Positions 1-8,342 of a stretch of 64,000 bases of DNA are shown piece by piece. The translations under genes were made by a program, and so were the position numbers. Below the pieces are notes generated by a model. That model searched no databases. It saw only the letters and a program-made list of their open reading frames with translations, and was not told the DNA's origin. Each line of letters starts with the position of its first letter. Positions within the stretch are counted from its first letter, which is position 1. Source of the DNA: Microbacterium sp. MF43 (lineage in GTDB: Bacteria > Actinomycetota > Actinomycetes > Actinomycetales > Microbacteriaceae); NCBI RefSeq assembly GCF_012847295.1, contig NZ_JABBDY010000001.1, positions 620,001-684,000 on the forward strand. Direction: 5' to 3'.

Positions 1-1
1 C

Positions 2-241
2 GCACTCAAGGAGTTCGAGAACGACCCGGTCAGCGAGAAGCCGATCAAGGTCAAGGACGGCCGTTTCGGACCCTATGTCACGGATGGAGTGACGAACGTC
101 ACCATCCCGCGAGGTCAGACGCCCGACGACATCACGTACGAGATCGCGGTGCAGATGCTCGCCGACAAGCGTGCCAAGGGCCCCGCGCCGAAGCGCACGG
201 CACGCAAGGCCCCGGCGAAGAAGGCCCCGGCGAAGAAGTGA
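2..241 (+). CDS. topA: DNA topoisomerase I, C-terminal end (partial)
   Basis: The window opens inside this gene; 79 residues and the TGA stop are visible. Type IA topoisomerase relaxes negative supercoils through a tyrosyl-DNA intermediate, but the catalytic core lies outside the window. What is seen is a C-terminal repeat module (KPIKVKDGRFGPYVTDG, then a segment around ITYEIAVQMLADKR). A basic tail of repeated APAKK units follows, as is usual for actinobacterial TopA, where such Lys-rich tails assist DNA binding. The stop overlaps the GTG of the following thymidylate kinase gene (GTGA), and topA-tmk-holB is a common actinobacterial order. The call is firm on the repeat module plus tail plus context. 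Confidence 0.9.
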   Translation, partial: ALKEFENDPVSEKPIKVKDGRFGPYVTDGVTNVTIPRGQTPDDITYEIAVQMLADKRAKGPAPKRTARKAPAKKAPAKK

Positions 242-993
242 CCGGCGAGGATGCGGGTCCGGGCGCGAGCGCGCCCAGACCCGATGGAGAAGTGGCCGGC
301 GCGGGTGCGAGTCCGGGCGCGCGCGAGCAGGGCACGCGTGAGCACGGCGCGCGCGAACACGGCGCGGGATCGCCGCAGGGGCTGTTCATCACGTTCGAGG
401 GTGGCGACGGGGCGGGAAAGACCACCCAGGCCGCACTGCTCGACGAGTGGCTGACGGCGTCCGGCCGCAGCGTCGTGCGCACGCGGGAGCCGGGCGGCAC
501 CGAGGTCGGCGCACTCATCCGCGACATCGTGCTGCACCATCGCGGAGAAGTCTCGGCGCGCGCCGAGGCACTGCTGTACGCGGCCGACCGTGCGCATCAC
601 GTCGAGACCGTAGTGCGCCCTGCACTCTCCAGGGGCGACGTGGTGATCCAGGATCGCTATCTCGACTCCTCGGTCGCGTACCAGGGCGCGGGTCGTGTGC
701 TCGGCCGCGACGAGGTGCGCTCGCTCTCCCTCTGGGCGACCGAAGGCCTTCTCCCCGACCTCACGGTGCTGCTCGACCTGGATCCGTCGGTGGCGCGCCG
801 CCGCCTCGATGCCGACGACAAGCCGTTCGACCGGCTCGAGGCCGAACGCGAGGCGTTTCACGTGCGGGTGCGCGAGGAGTTCCTCGCGCTGGCGTCCGCA
901 GAGCCCGGCCGCTTCATCGTGCTCGACGCCGCTCGGCCGCCCGCCGAGCTCGCCGCGACCGTCCGCGCACGCGTGGCTGCACTTCTCGGCTGA
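238..993 (+). CDS. tmk: Thymidylate kinase (dTMP kinase)
   Basis: Phosphorylates dTMP to dTDP with ATP in dTTP synthesis. The P-loop GGDGAGKT lies at residues 55-62. The DR-Y motif (IQDRYLDSS) and the LID region follow. The family is usually 205-215 residues. Here the frame from GTG 238 gives 251 because of a 47-residue low-complexity leader rich in Gly, Ala, Arg and Glu, with a period-5 repeat REQGT/REHGA/REHGA just before the first beta strand. That leader may be translated, since GTG 238 overlaps the topA stop and suits translational coupling. A GTG inside the leader (codon 19) is the other option. The start is therefore uncertain but the enzyme is not. holB follows 41 bases later. Confidence 0.95.
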   Translation: MTGEDAGPGASAPRPDGEVAGAGASPGAREQGTREHGAREHGAGSPQGLFITFEGGDGAGKTTQAALLDEWLTASGRSVVRTREPGGTEVGALIRDIVLHHRGEVSARAEALLYAADRAHHVETVVRPALSRGDVVIQDRYLDSSVAYQGAGRVLGRDEVRSLSLWATEGLLPDLTVLLDLDPSVARRRLDADDKPFDRLEAEREAFHVRVREEFLALASAEPGRFIVLDAARPPAELAATVRARVAALLG

Positions 994-1034
994 GCGCCAG
1001 GGTCACGTCCCCGGCCGCGACTAGGCTGACACGC

Positions 1035-2210
1035 ATGGAATCGACGGCGGGCGCGGGGTCTCCCACCGTGCACGCCGATGTCCCCTGGGGCGCGGTGTGG
1101 GGGCAGCGCGACGCCGTCGCGGCGCTGCAGGCCGCGGCATCCGATCCCACCGCACTCACCCACGCGTGGCTCATCACCGGCCCTCCCGGGTCGGGGCGCT
1201 CGACGCTGGCGTACGCGTTCGCGGCGGCGCTGATCGCCGAGCCGGGCGACGAGGCGGCGATGCGCCAGGTGCTCGCCGGAACGCACCCCGACCTCACGGC
1301 GCTGCGCACCGAGGGCGTCATCATCTCGATCAAGGACGCCCGTGCGCTCGTCGAGCGCTCGTACTTCTCGCCGTCGCTCGGTCGCTACCGCGTGATCGTG
1401 ATGGAAGACGCCGACCGCATGGCCGAGCGCACGTCGAACGTGCTGCTCAAGGCGCTCGAAGAGCCACCGGAGCGCACGGTCTGGGTGCTGTGCGCCCCGA
1501 GCGACGCCGATCTGCTCCCCACGATCCGTTCGCGCGTGCGCACGTTGCGCCTGCGCGAGCCCGACGTCGACGATGTGGCCCGCCTCATCGTCGAGCGCAC
1601 CGGGGTGGATTCCGCGATCGCCGAGCAGTCCGCCCGTCACGCCCAGCGTCACATCGGCATGGCGCAGCGTCTCGCCACGGATACCGCGGCACGAACCCGC
1701 CGCGACGACACGCTGCGAGCGGTGCTCCGCGTGCGCGGGGTCAACGACGCCGTCGAGGTGGCCGGACGCATCGTGGCGGCCGCCACCGATGATGCCAAGG
1801 CGCTCACCGCCGAACGCGATGAGGCCGAGCGTGCGACGCTGCTTCGCACCCTGGGAATCGCCGAGGGTGCGGCGGTGCCGCCCGCGGTGCGCTCGCAGCT
1901 GTCGGCGCTCGAAGACGACCAGAAGCGCCGCGCGACGCGCAGCCTGCGCGACGGCATCGATCGCGTGCTGACCGACCTCGAGTCGATGTTCCGCGACGTC
2001 CTCATGCTGCAGTTCGGCCGCGACGCCGACCTCATCAACCTCGAACTCGAGCCCGATCTCCGCGCGCTCGCCCAAGCCTGGCTGCCCGAGCGCACCCTCA
2101 CCGTCGTCGACCGCATCGGCGAGACGCGGCGCAACCTCGAACTCAATGCCGCCCCCACCCTCGCCCTCGAGAGCATGCTCGTCACCGTCGCGAGCGGAAG
2201 GATCCCGTGA
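1035..2210 (+). CDS. holB: DNA polymerase III subunit delta-prime
   Basis: Clamp-loader subunit that helps load the beta clamp at the replication fork. 391 residues. The AAA+ core begins near residue 18 (WGAVWGQRDAV). The P-loop position reads GPPGSGRS, with Arg instead of the usual Lys, and sensor segments follow (VIVMEDADRM, NVLLKALEEPP, IRSRVRTLRL). Delta-prime does not need to hydrolyse ATP, so the Arg is tolerable. The cysteine cluster that binds zinc in many delta-prime proteins is absent: the segment before GTHPD carries no Cys. Start ATG 1035 has a TAGGCT hexamer ending 7 bases upstream, fitting a leaderless transcript. The stop overlaps the next gene's GTG. Confidence 0.93.
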   Translation: MESTAGAGSPTVHADVPWGAVWGQRDAVAALQAAASDPTALTHAWLITGPPGSGRSTLAYAFAAALIAEPGDEAAMRQVLAGTHPDLTALRTEGVIISIKDARALVERSYFSPSLGRYRVIVMEDADRMAERTSNVLLKALEEPPERTVWVLCAPSDADLLPTIRSRVRTLRLREPDVDDVARLIVERTGVDSAIAEQSARHAQRHIGMAQRLATDTAARTRRDDTLRAVLRVRGVNDAVEVAGRIVAAATDDAKALTAERDEAERATLLRTLGIAEGAAVPPAVRSQLSALEDDQKRRATRSLRDGIDRVLTDLESMFRDVLMLQFGRDADLINLELEPDLRALAQAWLPERTLTVVDRIGETRRNLELNAAPTLALESMLVTVASGRIP

Positions 2211-3754
2211 ACTCCCGCCTTCTCCGCCGAGCCTCCGCCGTCATCGCGGGCGTGGTCGCGGCCTCGCTCACCTTGAGCGGATGCCTCTACGCCCTGATCC
2301 CCGAAGACGCCGCGGTCTCCACGGCGAGCCCTGCGCCCGATACGGCGGGTGTGCCCGAGGAGCTGCTGCCCTACTACGGGCAGGAACTCGACTGGTCGGG
2401 CTGCGGCGACGGCTTCGACTGCACCACCGTCACGGCGCCGCTCGACTGGGCCGACCCGTCGGCCGGTGAGCTCGAGCTCTCGGTCATCCGCAGCCGGGCG
2501 ACCGCGGGCGAGCCGGTGGGGTCGCTGCTCACCAACCCCGGCGGGCCGGGCGCGAGCGGCGTCTCGCTCATCCGCGACAGCCTGACCTTCGCGGTCGGCG
2601 AGCCGCTGCGTGAGCAGTTCGACGTCATCGGGTTCGATCCGCGCGGAGTAGGGGACTCCACCGCCGTCACGTGCTACGACGCCGCAGACATGGACGCCTA
2701 CCTCTTCGACATTCCGGAGAGTGCGCGGGGGACGGATGCCTGGACCGAGGAGATGCGGCAGGCCAACGCCGACTTCGCGGCGGCCTGCGAGGCCAACAGC
2801 GACGGCATCCTGCCCTTCATCACCACCGAGAACGCCGCGCGCGACCTGGATCTGCTCCGGGCGGTCCTGGGCGACAGCGAGCTCAACTACCTCGGCTACT
2901 CGTACGGCACCTTCCTGGGGGCGACCTACGCCGAGCTGTTCCCCGATCGGGTCGGCCGCCTGGTCCTCGACGGCGCGGTGGACCCCGCGGTGTCGATGCT
3001 CGAGCTCGACGTGACGCAGGGGCTCGGGTTCGAGTCCGCACTGCGCGCGTTCATGGCGGACTGCCTCGAAGGAAGCGAGTGCCCGTTCCGCGGGTCGGTC
3101 GACGACGCGATGGCAGACCTCGGTGCACTGCTCGCGTCCGTCGAACGCGACCCGTTGCCAGCCGCCGACGGGCGGGAGCTCGGTTCGAGCGCACTCATGA
3201 TCGGAATCGTGGCCGCCCTGTACTCGCAGGAGAGCTGGGGCTACCTGTCGATGGCGCTCGACGGCGTGCTGCAGGGTGACCCCGAGACCGCCCTGTTCCT
3301 CGCGGACGTGTACTACGACCGCGAGAACGGCGAGTACCTCAACAACCAGACGGAAGCGTTCCGCGCGTACAACTGCATGGATTACCCGGCGGACGCGACG
3401 GAAGAGGAGCTCGCGGCGGCCGAAGCCGAGCTGACCGCGGGAGCTCCGACGGTGGCGCCATACTGGCTCGGCCCGAACGCGTGCGAGGCATGGCCGTACC
3501 CGCCGACGGGCGCACGAGTGCCCCTCGCCGCCGAGGGGGCAGCGCCGATCGTCGTCGTCGGCACGACCAACGATCCCGCCACTCCCTACGAGTGGTCGGT
3601 CTCGCTCGCCGAGCAGCTTTCATCGGGCGTTCTGGTCACCCGCGAGGGCGAGGGGCACACCGGGTACAACAAGGGGAACGACTGCGTCGACGAGGCCGTC
3701 GAGCGGTATCTCCTGGATGGCACCGTCCCCGAGGATGGCCTGGTCTGCGGCTGA
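2207..3754 (+). CDS. Secreted alpha/beta-hydrolase lipoprotein, TAP-type peptidase
   Basis: 515 residues. A signal peptide ends in a lipobox (LTLSGC, Cys at 26), so the protein should be anchored outside the membrane. The fold is that of tripeptidyl aminopeptidase (TAP) hydrolases: oxyanion segment NPGGPGASG, nucleophile elbow GYSYG at 230-234 (Ser232), and a TAP C-terminal domain with the acid region TTNDPATPY and the His region EGEGHTGYN. Family members release N-terminal peptides or act on esters; the substrate here is unknown. GTG 2207 overlaps the holB stop, so it may be translated from the same message, although function does not link them. A mis-sense risk is low because both signal peptide and triad are intact. 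Confidence 0.88.
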   Translation: MNSRLLRRASAVIAGVVAASLTLSGCLYALIPEDAAVSTASPAPDTAGVPEELLPYYGQELDWSGCGDGFDCTTVTAPLDWADPSAGELELSVIRSRATAGEPVGSLLTNPGGPGASGVSLIRDSLTFAVGEPLREQFDVIGFDPRGVGDSTAVTCYDAADMDAYLFDIPESARGTDAWTEEMRQANADFAAACEANSDGILPFITTENAARDLDLLRAVLGDSELNYLGYSYGTFLGATYAELFPDRVGRLVLDGAVDPAVSMLELDVTQGLGFESALRAFMADCLEGSECPFRGSVDDAMADLGALLASVERDPLPAADGRELGSSALMIGIVAALYSQESWGYLSMALDGVLQGDPETALFLADVYYDRENGEYLNNQTEAFRAYNCMDYPADATEEELAAAEAELTAGAPTVAPYWLGPNACEAWPYPPTGARVPLAAEGAAPIVVVGTTNDPATPYEWSVSLAEQLSSGVLVTREGEGHTGYNKGNDCVDEAVERYLLDGTVPEDGLVCG

Positions 3755-3893
3755 GCCGCTGTCAGCGGCGCAACACGCGGCGGAACACCGCGCCTGCCGA
3801 GGAACGGTGCACCCCGAGGGCGAGCCGTGCGCGTTCGCGAGCACTCCCGCGACCCTGTAAGATCGTTGATCGTGCATCGCGCAAGCGAAGCGC

Positions 3894-3966
3894 GCCACCT
3901 TAGCTCAGTCGGCAGAGCGATTCACTCGTAATGAATAGGTCAAGGGTTCGATTCCCTTAGGTGGCT
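3894..3966 (+). tRNA. tRNA-Thr, anticodon CGU
   Basis: Full cloverleaf: acceptor stem GCCACCT/AGGTGGC, D arm with AGCTCAGTCGG, anticodon loop ACTCGTAAT giving CGU (reads ACG), and T arm GGTTCGATTCC. No CCA is encoded. A TAAGAT hexamer about 30 bases upstream may be its -10 box. Confidence 0.96.
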
Positions 3967-3975
3967 CAGACCGGA

Positions 3976-4003
3976 GAGGCCCGCTTCTGGCGGGCCTTCT
4001 TCG
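3976..4003 (+). terminator. Rho-independent terminator after tRNA-Thr
   Basis: Stem GGCCCGC (3978-3984) pairs with GCGGGCC (3990-3996) around a 5-base loop and is followed by TTCTTCG. It sits 12 bases after the tRNA 3' end. Confidence 0.8.
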
Positions 4004-4027
4004 TACCTGCACGACAGAAGAGGCCCG

Positions 4028-4423
4028 ATGGATTCCACGATCGACGCGCTGGTCGAGATCTTCTCGTGGGTCGGATTCGGCCTGGGGGCTCTCGTGGCCG
4101 GCATCGCGCTGATCATGTACCTCTTCGACGGCACGTGGCTGCCCACGCGGGGCGTGCTCGACGACTCCGACCACGGGCGCGTCGTGCGCTGGTTCGACGA
4201 GGACGGCGGCGTGAACGAGGCGCATCTCACCCACGAGCAGGAGCGCCAGCTGGCCGGCAAGGACATGGCCGACATCTTCTACCGCCGCGGCGGTCGGGCG
4301 CGCATGAGACTGACCCAGGGCTCGCCGGCGGTCCGCGCGGTGGCCTACCTCTCGCTCGGCCTCGTCGGCGTCGGCGTGCTCGCACTCATCGCCTCGTGGG
4401 TCCTCCTCTTCTCGCGCGGTTGA
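4028..4423 (+). CDS. Hypothetical membrane protein with two membrane segments
   Basis: 131 residues of unknown function. One hydrophobic helix near the N terminus (about residues 10-33, FSWVGFGLGALVAGIALIMY) and one at the C terminus (about 103-128) flank a polar domain of about 70 residues with many charged residues. That domain would be cytoplasmic or external depending on topology. I recognise no domain. It follows the tRNA-Thr terminator directly and the next gene is on the other strand, so it is probably a single-gene unit. Codon use matches the neighbours, and ATG 4028 follows an AGAAGAGG ribosome-binding sequence. Confidence 0.75.
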   Translation: MDSTIDALVEIFSWVGFGLGALVAGIALIMYLFDGTWLPTRGVLDDSDHGRVVRWFDEDGGVNEAHLTHEQERQLAGKDMADIFYRRGGRARMRLTQGSPAVRAVAYLSLGLVGVGVLALIASWVLLFSRG

Positions 4424-4433
4424 GCGCGCTCGC

Positions 4434-5390
4434 TCACGCCAGAGCGAGCACGCCCCCCGCCACCACCGCGAGGGCCAGGCCCACCCACTGCACGGGAGCG
4501 ACCCGTTCACGCAGGATGATCGCGGCGAGCAGAATCGTGCCGGCGGGGTAGAGGGCGGTGAGGGCGGAGACGATCGACAGCTCTCCGCTGCGCAAGGCGA
4601 TGAGCGCCAGCGCGTTCGCCGCGGCATCCACCACTCCGCACGCGACCGCCAGCCACCACGCCCCCGCGAGCGAGGGTGTGGGTGTCGGGTGGGTGGCGGT
4701 GGCGTGCTCGAGGTCGGCGTGTCCGGTGGGGGTCACCCCGAGGGCGGGTGAGGCGGGGGCGAGGGCGGATGCCGCGGCTCGCCCGGCCCGGACGGCGGTG
4801 AACACCAGCGCCCCGACGCCGAGCCCGGTGATGAGCGTCGTGGTGGAGCGGCTCATGACGAGGGGGACGAGGCCGCTGTCGCTCGACGTCTGATCGATGA
4901 CGATCAGGAACCCGCCGATCGCGAGGCCCGAACCGATCGCCATGAGCAGTCCGCGTGCGCTGGGCCTGACGACCTTCTCGCCGGGGATGAATCCCACCAG
5001 GACGACGGCTACGAGAGCGACGCCCAGTCCGGCGTACGCCACCGGGGAGAGGACCTCGCCGTCGACGGCGAGTCCCCACAGCATGGGCGCGATCGCCGAT
5101 ACCACCGCGGTCAGCGGGGAGAGGATGCTCATCGGCCCGATGGCGAGGCACGCGTACAGCAGCAGGAGGGCGATCATGCCGAAGCATCCGGCGAGGACGC
5201 CCCACGCCAGGTCGGCCGGGTGGCACGTGCCGCCGACGAGCGGGTGTGCCAGCAGCAGCGCGATCAGGCCGGAGGCGGCCGCCACTGCGGTGACGACGAG
5301 CGAGCGCAGTCGCTTCGCGGCGAGACCCCCGAAGAAGTCTGCGGCCCCGTAGACGAGCGCTCCGGAGAGGGCGAGCACGGCGGCGAACAT
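4434..5390 (-). CDS. EamA/DMT-family permease
   Basis: About 318 residues, almost wholly hydrophobic, with ten predicted helices in two homologous halves separated by a polar loop rich in Ala, Pro and Thr. This is typical of drug/metabolite transporters (EamA). The substrate cannot be told from sequence. Two starts are possible. ATG 5402 is preceded by nothing like a ribosome site. ATG 5390 has TATGCT ending 7 bases upstream, which fits a leaderless transcript, so I prefer it. The gene diverges from the MMPL exporter, and a 19-bp palindrome lies between them, so both could be under one regulator. Confidence 0.85.
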   Translation of the reverse strand: MFAAVLALSGALVYGAADFFGGLAAKRLRSLVVTAVAAASGLIALLLAHPLVGGTCHPADLAWGVLAGCFGMIALLLLYACLAIGPMSILSPLTAVVSAIAPMLWGLAVDGEVLSPVAYAGLGVALVAVVLVGFIPGEKVVRPSARGLLMAIGSGLAIGGFLIVIDQTSSDSGLVPLVMSRSTTTLITGLGVGALVFTAVRAGRAAASALAPASPALGVTPTGHADLEHATATHPTPTPSLAGAWWLAVACGVVDAAANALALIALRSGELSIVSALTALYPAGTILLAAIILRERVAPVQWVGLALAVVAGGVLALA

Positions 5391-5425
5391 CGTTCTCAGC
5401 ATAAGGATGTCGCGCTGGGACAATT

Positions 5426-5444
5426 TCGCTAGATAAACTAGCGA
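5426..5444. promoter_or_regulatory. Palindromic operator between EamA and MMPL genes
   Basis: Perfect inverted repeat TCGCTAG-ATAAA-CTAGCGA ending one base before the MMPL start codon. A TAAACT hexamer (5434-5439) spans its centre, 6 bases before ATG 5446. A bound repressor would block RNA polymerase directly. No regulator gene is adjacent. Confidence 0.65.
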
Positions 5445-5445
5445 T

Positions 5446-7767
5446 ATGGGCACCCCTCACCACGCGACCGCACGACCGAGCCGATGGCTTCGGATCGGCA
5501 TCCCGGTCCTCCTCGTCCTCATCTGGCTCGTCGGCGGCTCCGTCGGCGGCCCCTACTTCGGCAAGGTCGACGAAGTGTCGACCAACGATCGTTCGTCGTT
5601 CCTGCCGGAAAGCGCCGACGCGACGCAGGTGAACGAGCGTCTCCCCGACTTCCTCGGCGACGACAGCATCCCGGCCGTCGTCGTCGTCACGGGAGACGGC
5701 GACCTCACCGAGGAGCAGCTCGCCGATGTGCAGACCCTCGCCGACGACATCGCGGGCCTCGAAGGGGTGCTCGAAGGCACCTCTCCGCCCATCGTGTCCG
5801 AAGACGGCGAAGCGGCGCAGGTGTTCGTGCCCGTCGACGCCTCGGGCGAGGTCGGGGAGGTGGTCGGCGAGATCCGGGCGCTGGTCGAGGAGGATCTCGC
5901 CTCACCGCTCGAGGGCTGGGTGACCGGACCGGCGGGGTTCACCGCCGATCTCGTCGAAGGCTTCCTCGGGATCGACGGACTGCTGCTCGCGGTCGCCCTC
6001 ATCGCGGTCTTCATCATCCTGGTGATCGTGTACCGGTCGCCGCTTCTTCCGGTGCTCGTGCTCCTCACCTCGGTCTTCGCGCTGTGCGTCGCGCTGCTCA
6101 CGGTCTGGTGGCTCGCCAAGGCCGGCATCGTGGTGCTGAACGGCCAGGTGCAAGGCATCCTGTTCATCCTCGTGATCGGCGCCGCGACCGATTACGCGCT
6201 GCTCTACACCGCGCGCTTCCGTGAGGCGATCGCCGACGGCGCGGCCCGGTGGGAGGCGACGACCCGCGCCTGGCGAGGGTCGTTCGAACCGATCATCGCC
6301 TCCGGCGGAACGGTCATCGCGGGACTCCTCTGCCTGCTGCTCTCCGACCTCGCGACGAACCGCGCACTGGGGCCCATCGCGTCGATCGGCATCGTCTTCT
6401 CCGTGCTCTCGGCTCTGACGTTCCTTCCCGCTCTCCTGGCGCTGTTCGGGCGCTCGGCCTTCTGGCCCTTCATTCCCAGGCAGCCGCTGGCGATGATCCC
6501 CGACGACCTCACGCAGCCGGTGAAGGGTCTCTGGCCGCGTCAGGCCCGGTTCGTCGCGCGTCACGCGCGCGCCGTGTGGGTCGTGTGCACGATCGTCCTG
6601 CTCGTGGGCGCCGTGGGCATCACCCAGCTCAAGGCAGACGGCGTCCCGTCGAGCGAGCTGGTGCTCGGCGAGTCGGAGGCGCGCGATGGACAGGTGGTCC
6701 TGGCAGAGCACTTCCCCGCCGGATCCGGAAGTCCCGTCTATGTCGTCGTCCCCGAGGACGAGCTCGCCGGTGCCGTCGAGGTGCTGGATGCCGCCGACGG
6801 CATCGAATCGGTCGCCGTGGCATCCGAGGATTCGCCCACCGGCCAGGCGAGCGTCGCGGTCGAGGGTGGCGAGCCCGTCTTCACGGCGGTGGGTCCGCCG
6901 GGAACCCCGGCACCCGAGCCCACCGTGTCCGACGGCGATGTGCTCGTCATCGGCACCCTCACGGAGGCCGCCGACTCGCTCGCGGCCGAGGATACGGTGC
7001 GGGAGCTCCGGGCCGACCTCGACGAGGAACTCGGTGACGGTGTCGCGATCGTCGGCGGCGAGACCGCGACCGACATCGATTCGAACGACACGTCGATCCG
7101 CGACCGGACCGTGATCATCCCCGTCATCCTGGCCGTGATCCTGATCATCCTGATGCTGCTGCTGCGGTCGATCCTCGCCCCCGTGCTGTTGATCGCGACG
7201 GTCATCCTGTCGTTCGCGACGGCACTCGGCGTGAGCGCCCTCGTCTTCAACGGGGTCTTCGCCTTCCCCGGCGGCGATCCGGCCGTCCCGCTCTACGGGT
7301 TCGTGTTCCTCGTGGCCCTCGGCGTGGACTACAACATCTTCCTGATGTCGCGCGTGCGCGAGGAGTCGCTCGTACACGGGACGAGACCCGGCATCCTGCG
7401 CGGGCTCGTCGCGACCGGCGGCGTGATCACCTCGGCGGGTCTGGTGCTCGCGGCGACGTTCGCCGCGCTCGGCGTCATCCCGATCCTGTTCCTCGCGCAG
7501 ATCGCCTTCATCGTCGCGTTCGGCGTTCTCCTCGACACCTTCGTGGTGCGCTCGCTGCTCGTCCCGGCACTGTCGTACGACATCGGCAAGGCGATCTGGT
7601 GGCCGTCGAAGCTGTGGCGCCAGGGTGTGGACGGGGGAGCGGATGCCTCGTCCGCCGAGCCCGGGCGAATCGAATCCACCGCGGCGTCCGCGCCGGCGGA
7701 CGAGCTGGTGACGGATGACGGCCACCCGCTCACCCGGGAGGAGTACAGGCGTACCCTCGACTCATGA
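5446..7767 (+). CDS. MMPL-family RND transporter
   Basis: 773 residues. Two repeats, each with a first membrane helix, a large extracytoplasmic domain and a bundle of five to six helices (first bundle about 175-345, second about 555-710). The fold is that of MMPL/RND exporters driven by proton flow. Conserved membrane motifs include GAATDYALLYTARFRE in the first half and GVDYNIFLMSRVREE in the second, the segments carrying the Asp-Tyr pair of proton relay. Substrates in the family range from lipids to drugs; there is no sign of mycolate genes here. No ribosome site precedes ATG 5446, and the -10-like TAAACT 6 bases upstream suggests leaderless translation. The stop overlaps the next gene by 4 bases (ATGA). 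Confidence 0.9.
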   Translation: MGTPHHATARPSRWLRIGIPVLLVLIWLVGGSVGGPYFGKVDEVSTNDRSSFLPESADATQVNERLPDFLGDDSIPAVVVVTGDGDLTEEQLADVQTLADDIAGLEGVLEGTSPPIVSEDGEAAQVFVPVDASGEVGEVVGEIRALVEEDLASPLEGWVTGPAGFTADLVEGFLGIDGLLLAVALIAVFIILVIVYRSPLLPVLVLLTSVFALCVALLTVWWLAKAGIVVLNGQVQGILFILVIGAATDYALLYTARFREAIADGAARWEATTRAWRGSFEPIIASGGTVIAGLLCLLLSDLATNRALGPIASIGIVFSVLSALTFLPALLALFGRSAFWPFIPRQPLAMIPDDLTQPVKGLWPRQARFVARHARAVWVVCTIVLLVGAVGITQLKADGVPSSELVLGESEARDGQVVLAEHFPAGSGSPVYVVVPEDELAGAVEVLDAADGIESVAVASEDSPTGQASVAVEGGEPVFTAVGPPGTPAPEPTVSDGDVLVIGTLTEAADSLAAEDTVRELRADLDEELGDGVAIVGGETATDIDSNDTSIRDRTVIIPVILAVILIILMLLLRSILAPVLLIATVILSFATALGVSALVFNGVFAFPGGDPAVPLYGFVFLVALGVDYNIFLMSRVREESLVHGTRPGILRGLVATGGVITSAGLVLAATFAALGVIPILFLAQIAFIVAFGVLLDTFVVRSLLVPALSYDIGKAIWWPSKLWRQGVDGGADASSAEPGRIESTAASAPADELVTDDGHPLTREEYRRTLDS

Positions 7768-8342
7768 GCAAGGCGCTGTTCATCGTCGACGTCCAGAACG
7801 ACTTCACCGAGGGCGGGGCGCTGGGGGTGGACGGCGGTGACGCCGTCGCCCAGCGCATCACCCGCTACCTCGAGGCGCATGCCGGCGACTATGCCGTGAT
7901 CGTGGCCTCTCGCGACTGGCATGACGGCGACAACGACAACGGCGGACATTTCCACGATCAGCCGGACTACGTCGACACCTGGCCCGCGCACTGCGTCAGT
8001 GGCACCGAGGGAGCCGAATACGATGCCGGGCTCGACACCACCCCGGTGACGCACCATGTGAAGAAGGGGCAGGGGCGTCCCGCGTACTCCCTGTTCGAGG
8101 GAACCACCGACGACGGCGTGACGGTCTCGCACCTGTTGGAGGAGCACGGCGTCGTCGACGTCGACGTGACCGGGATCGCGACGGACTACTGCGTGCGTGC
8201 CTCCGCACTGGACGCGATCGAGCACGGACGTCACGTGCGGGTCCTGACGGATCTGGTCGCCGGCGTCGCCGCCGAGTCGAGCGACGCGGCCCTCGCCGAA
8301 CTCGCCCACGCCGGCGCGGAGCTCGCCGAATCCGGTGTCTGA
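7764..8342 (+). CDS. pncA: Nicotinamidase (isochorismatase fold)
   Basis: 192 residues. Hydrolyses nicotinamide to nicotinate in NAD salvage. Catalytic triad residues are visible: Asp9 in FIVDVQNDF, a Lys at 100 or 101 in HVKKGQG, and Cys143 in ATDYCV. The metal-site segment SRDWHDGD is present, with His residues in the following GGHFHDQP. Other isochorismatase-fold amidases are possible, but the WPAHC and DYCV segments are typical of nicotinamidases. ATGA overlap with the MMPL gene and an 8-base overlap with the next gene indicate one operon. Confidence 0.9.
   Translation: MSKALFIVDVQNDFTEGGALGVDGGDAVAQRITRYLEAHAGDYAVIVASRDWHDGDNDNGGHFHDQPDYVDTWPAHCVSGTEGAEYDAGLDTTPVTHHVKKGQGRPAYSLFEGTTDDGVTVSHLLEEHGVVDVDVTGIATDYCVRASALDAIEHGRHVRVLTDLVAGVAAESSDAALAELAHAGAELAESGV

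Noticed and set aside
5446-7767. MMPL gene as part of a mycolic acid or lipid export system
   Set aside because: No polyketide synthase, acyltransferase or trehalose genes nearby; neighbours are nicotinamidase and an acetyltransferase.
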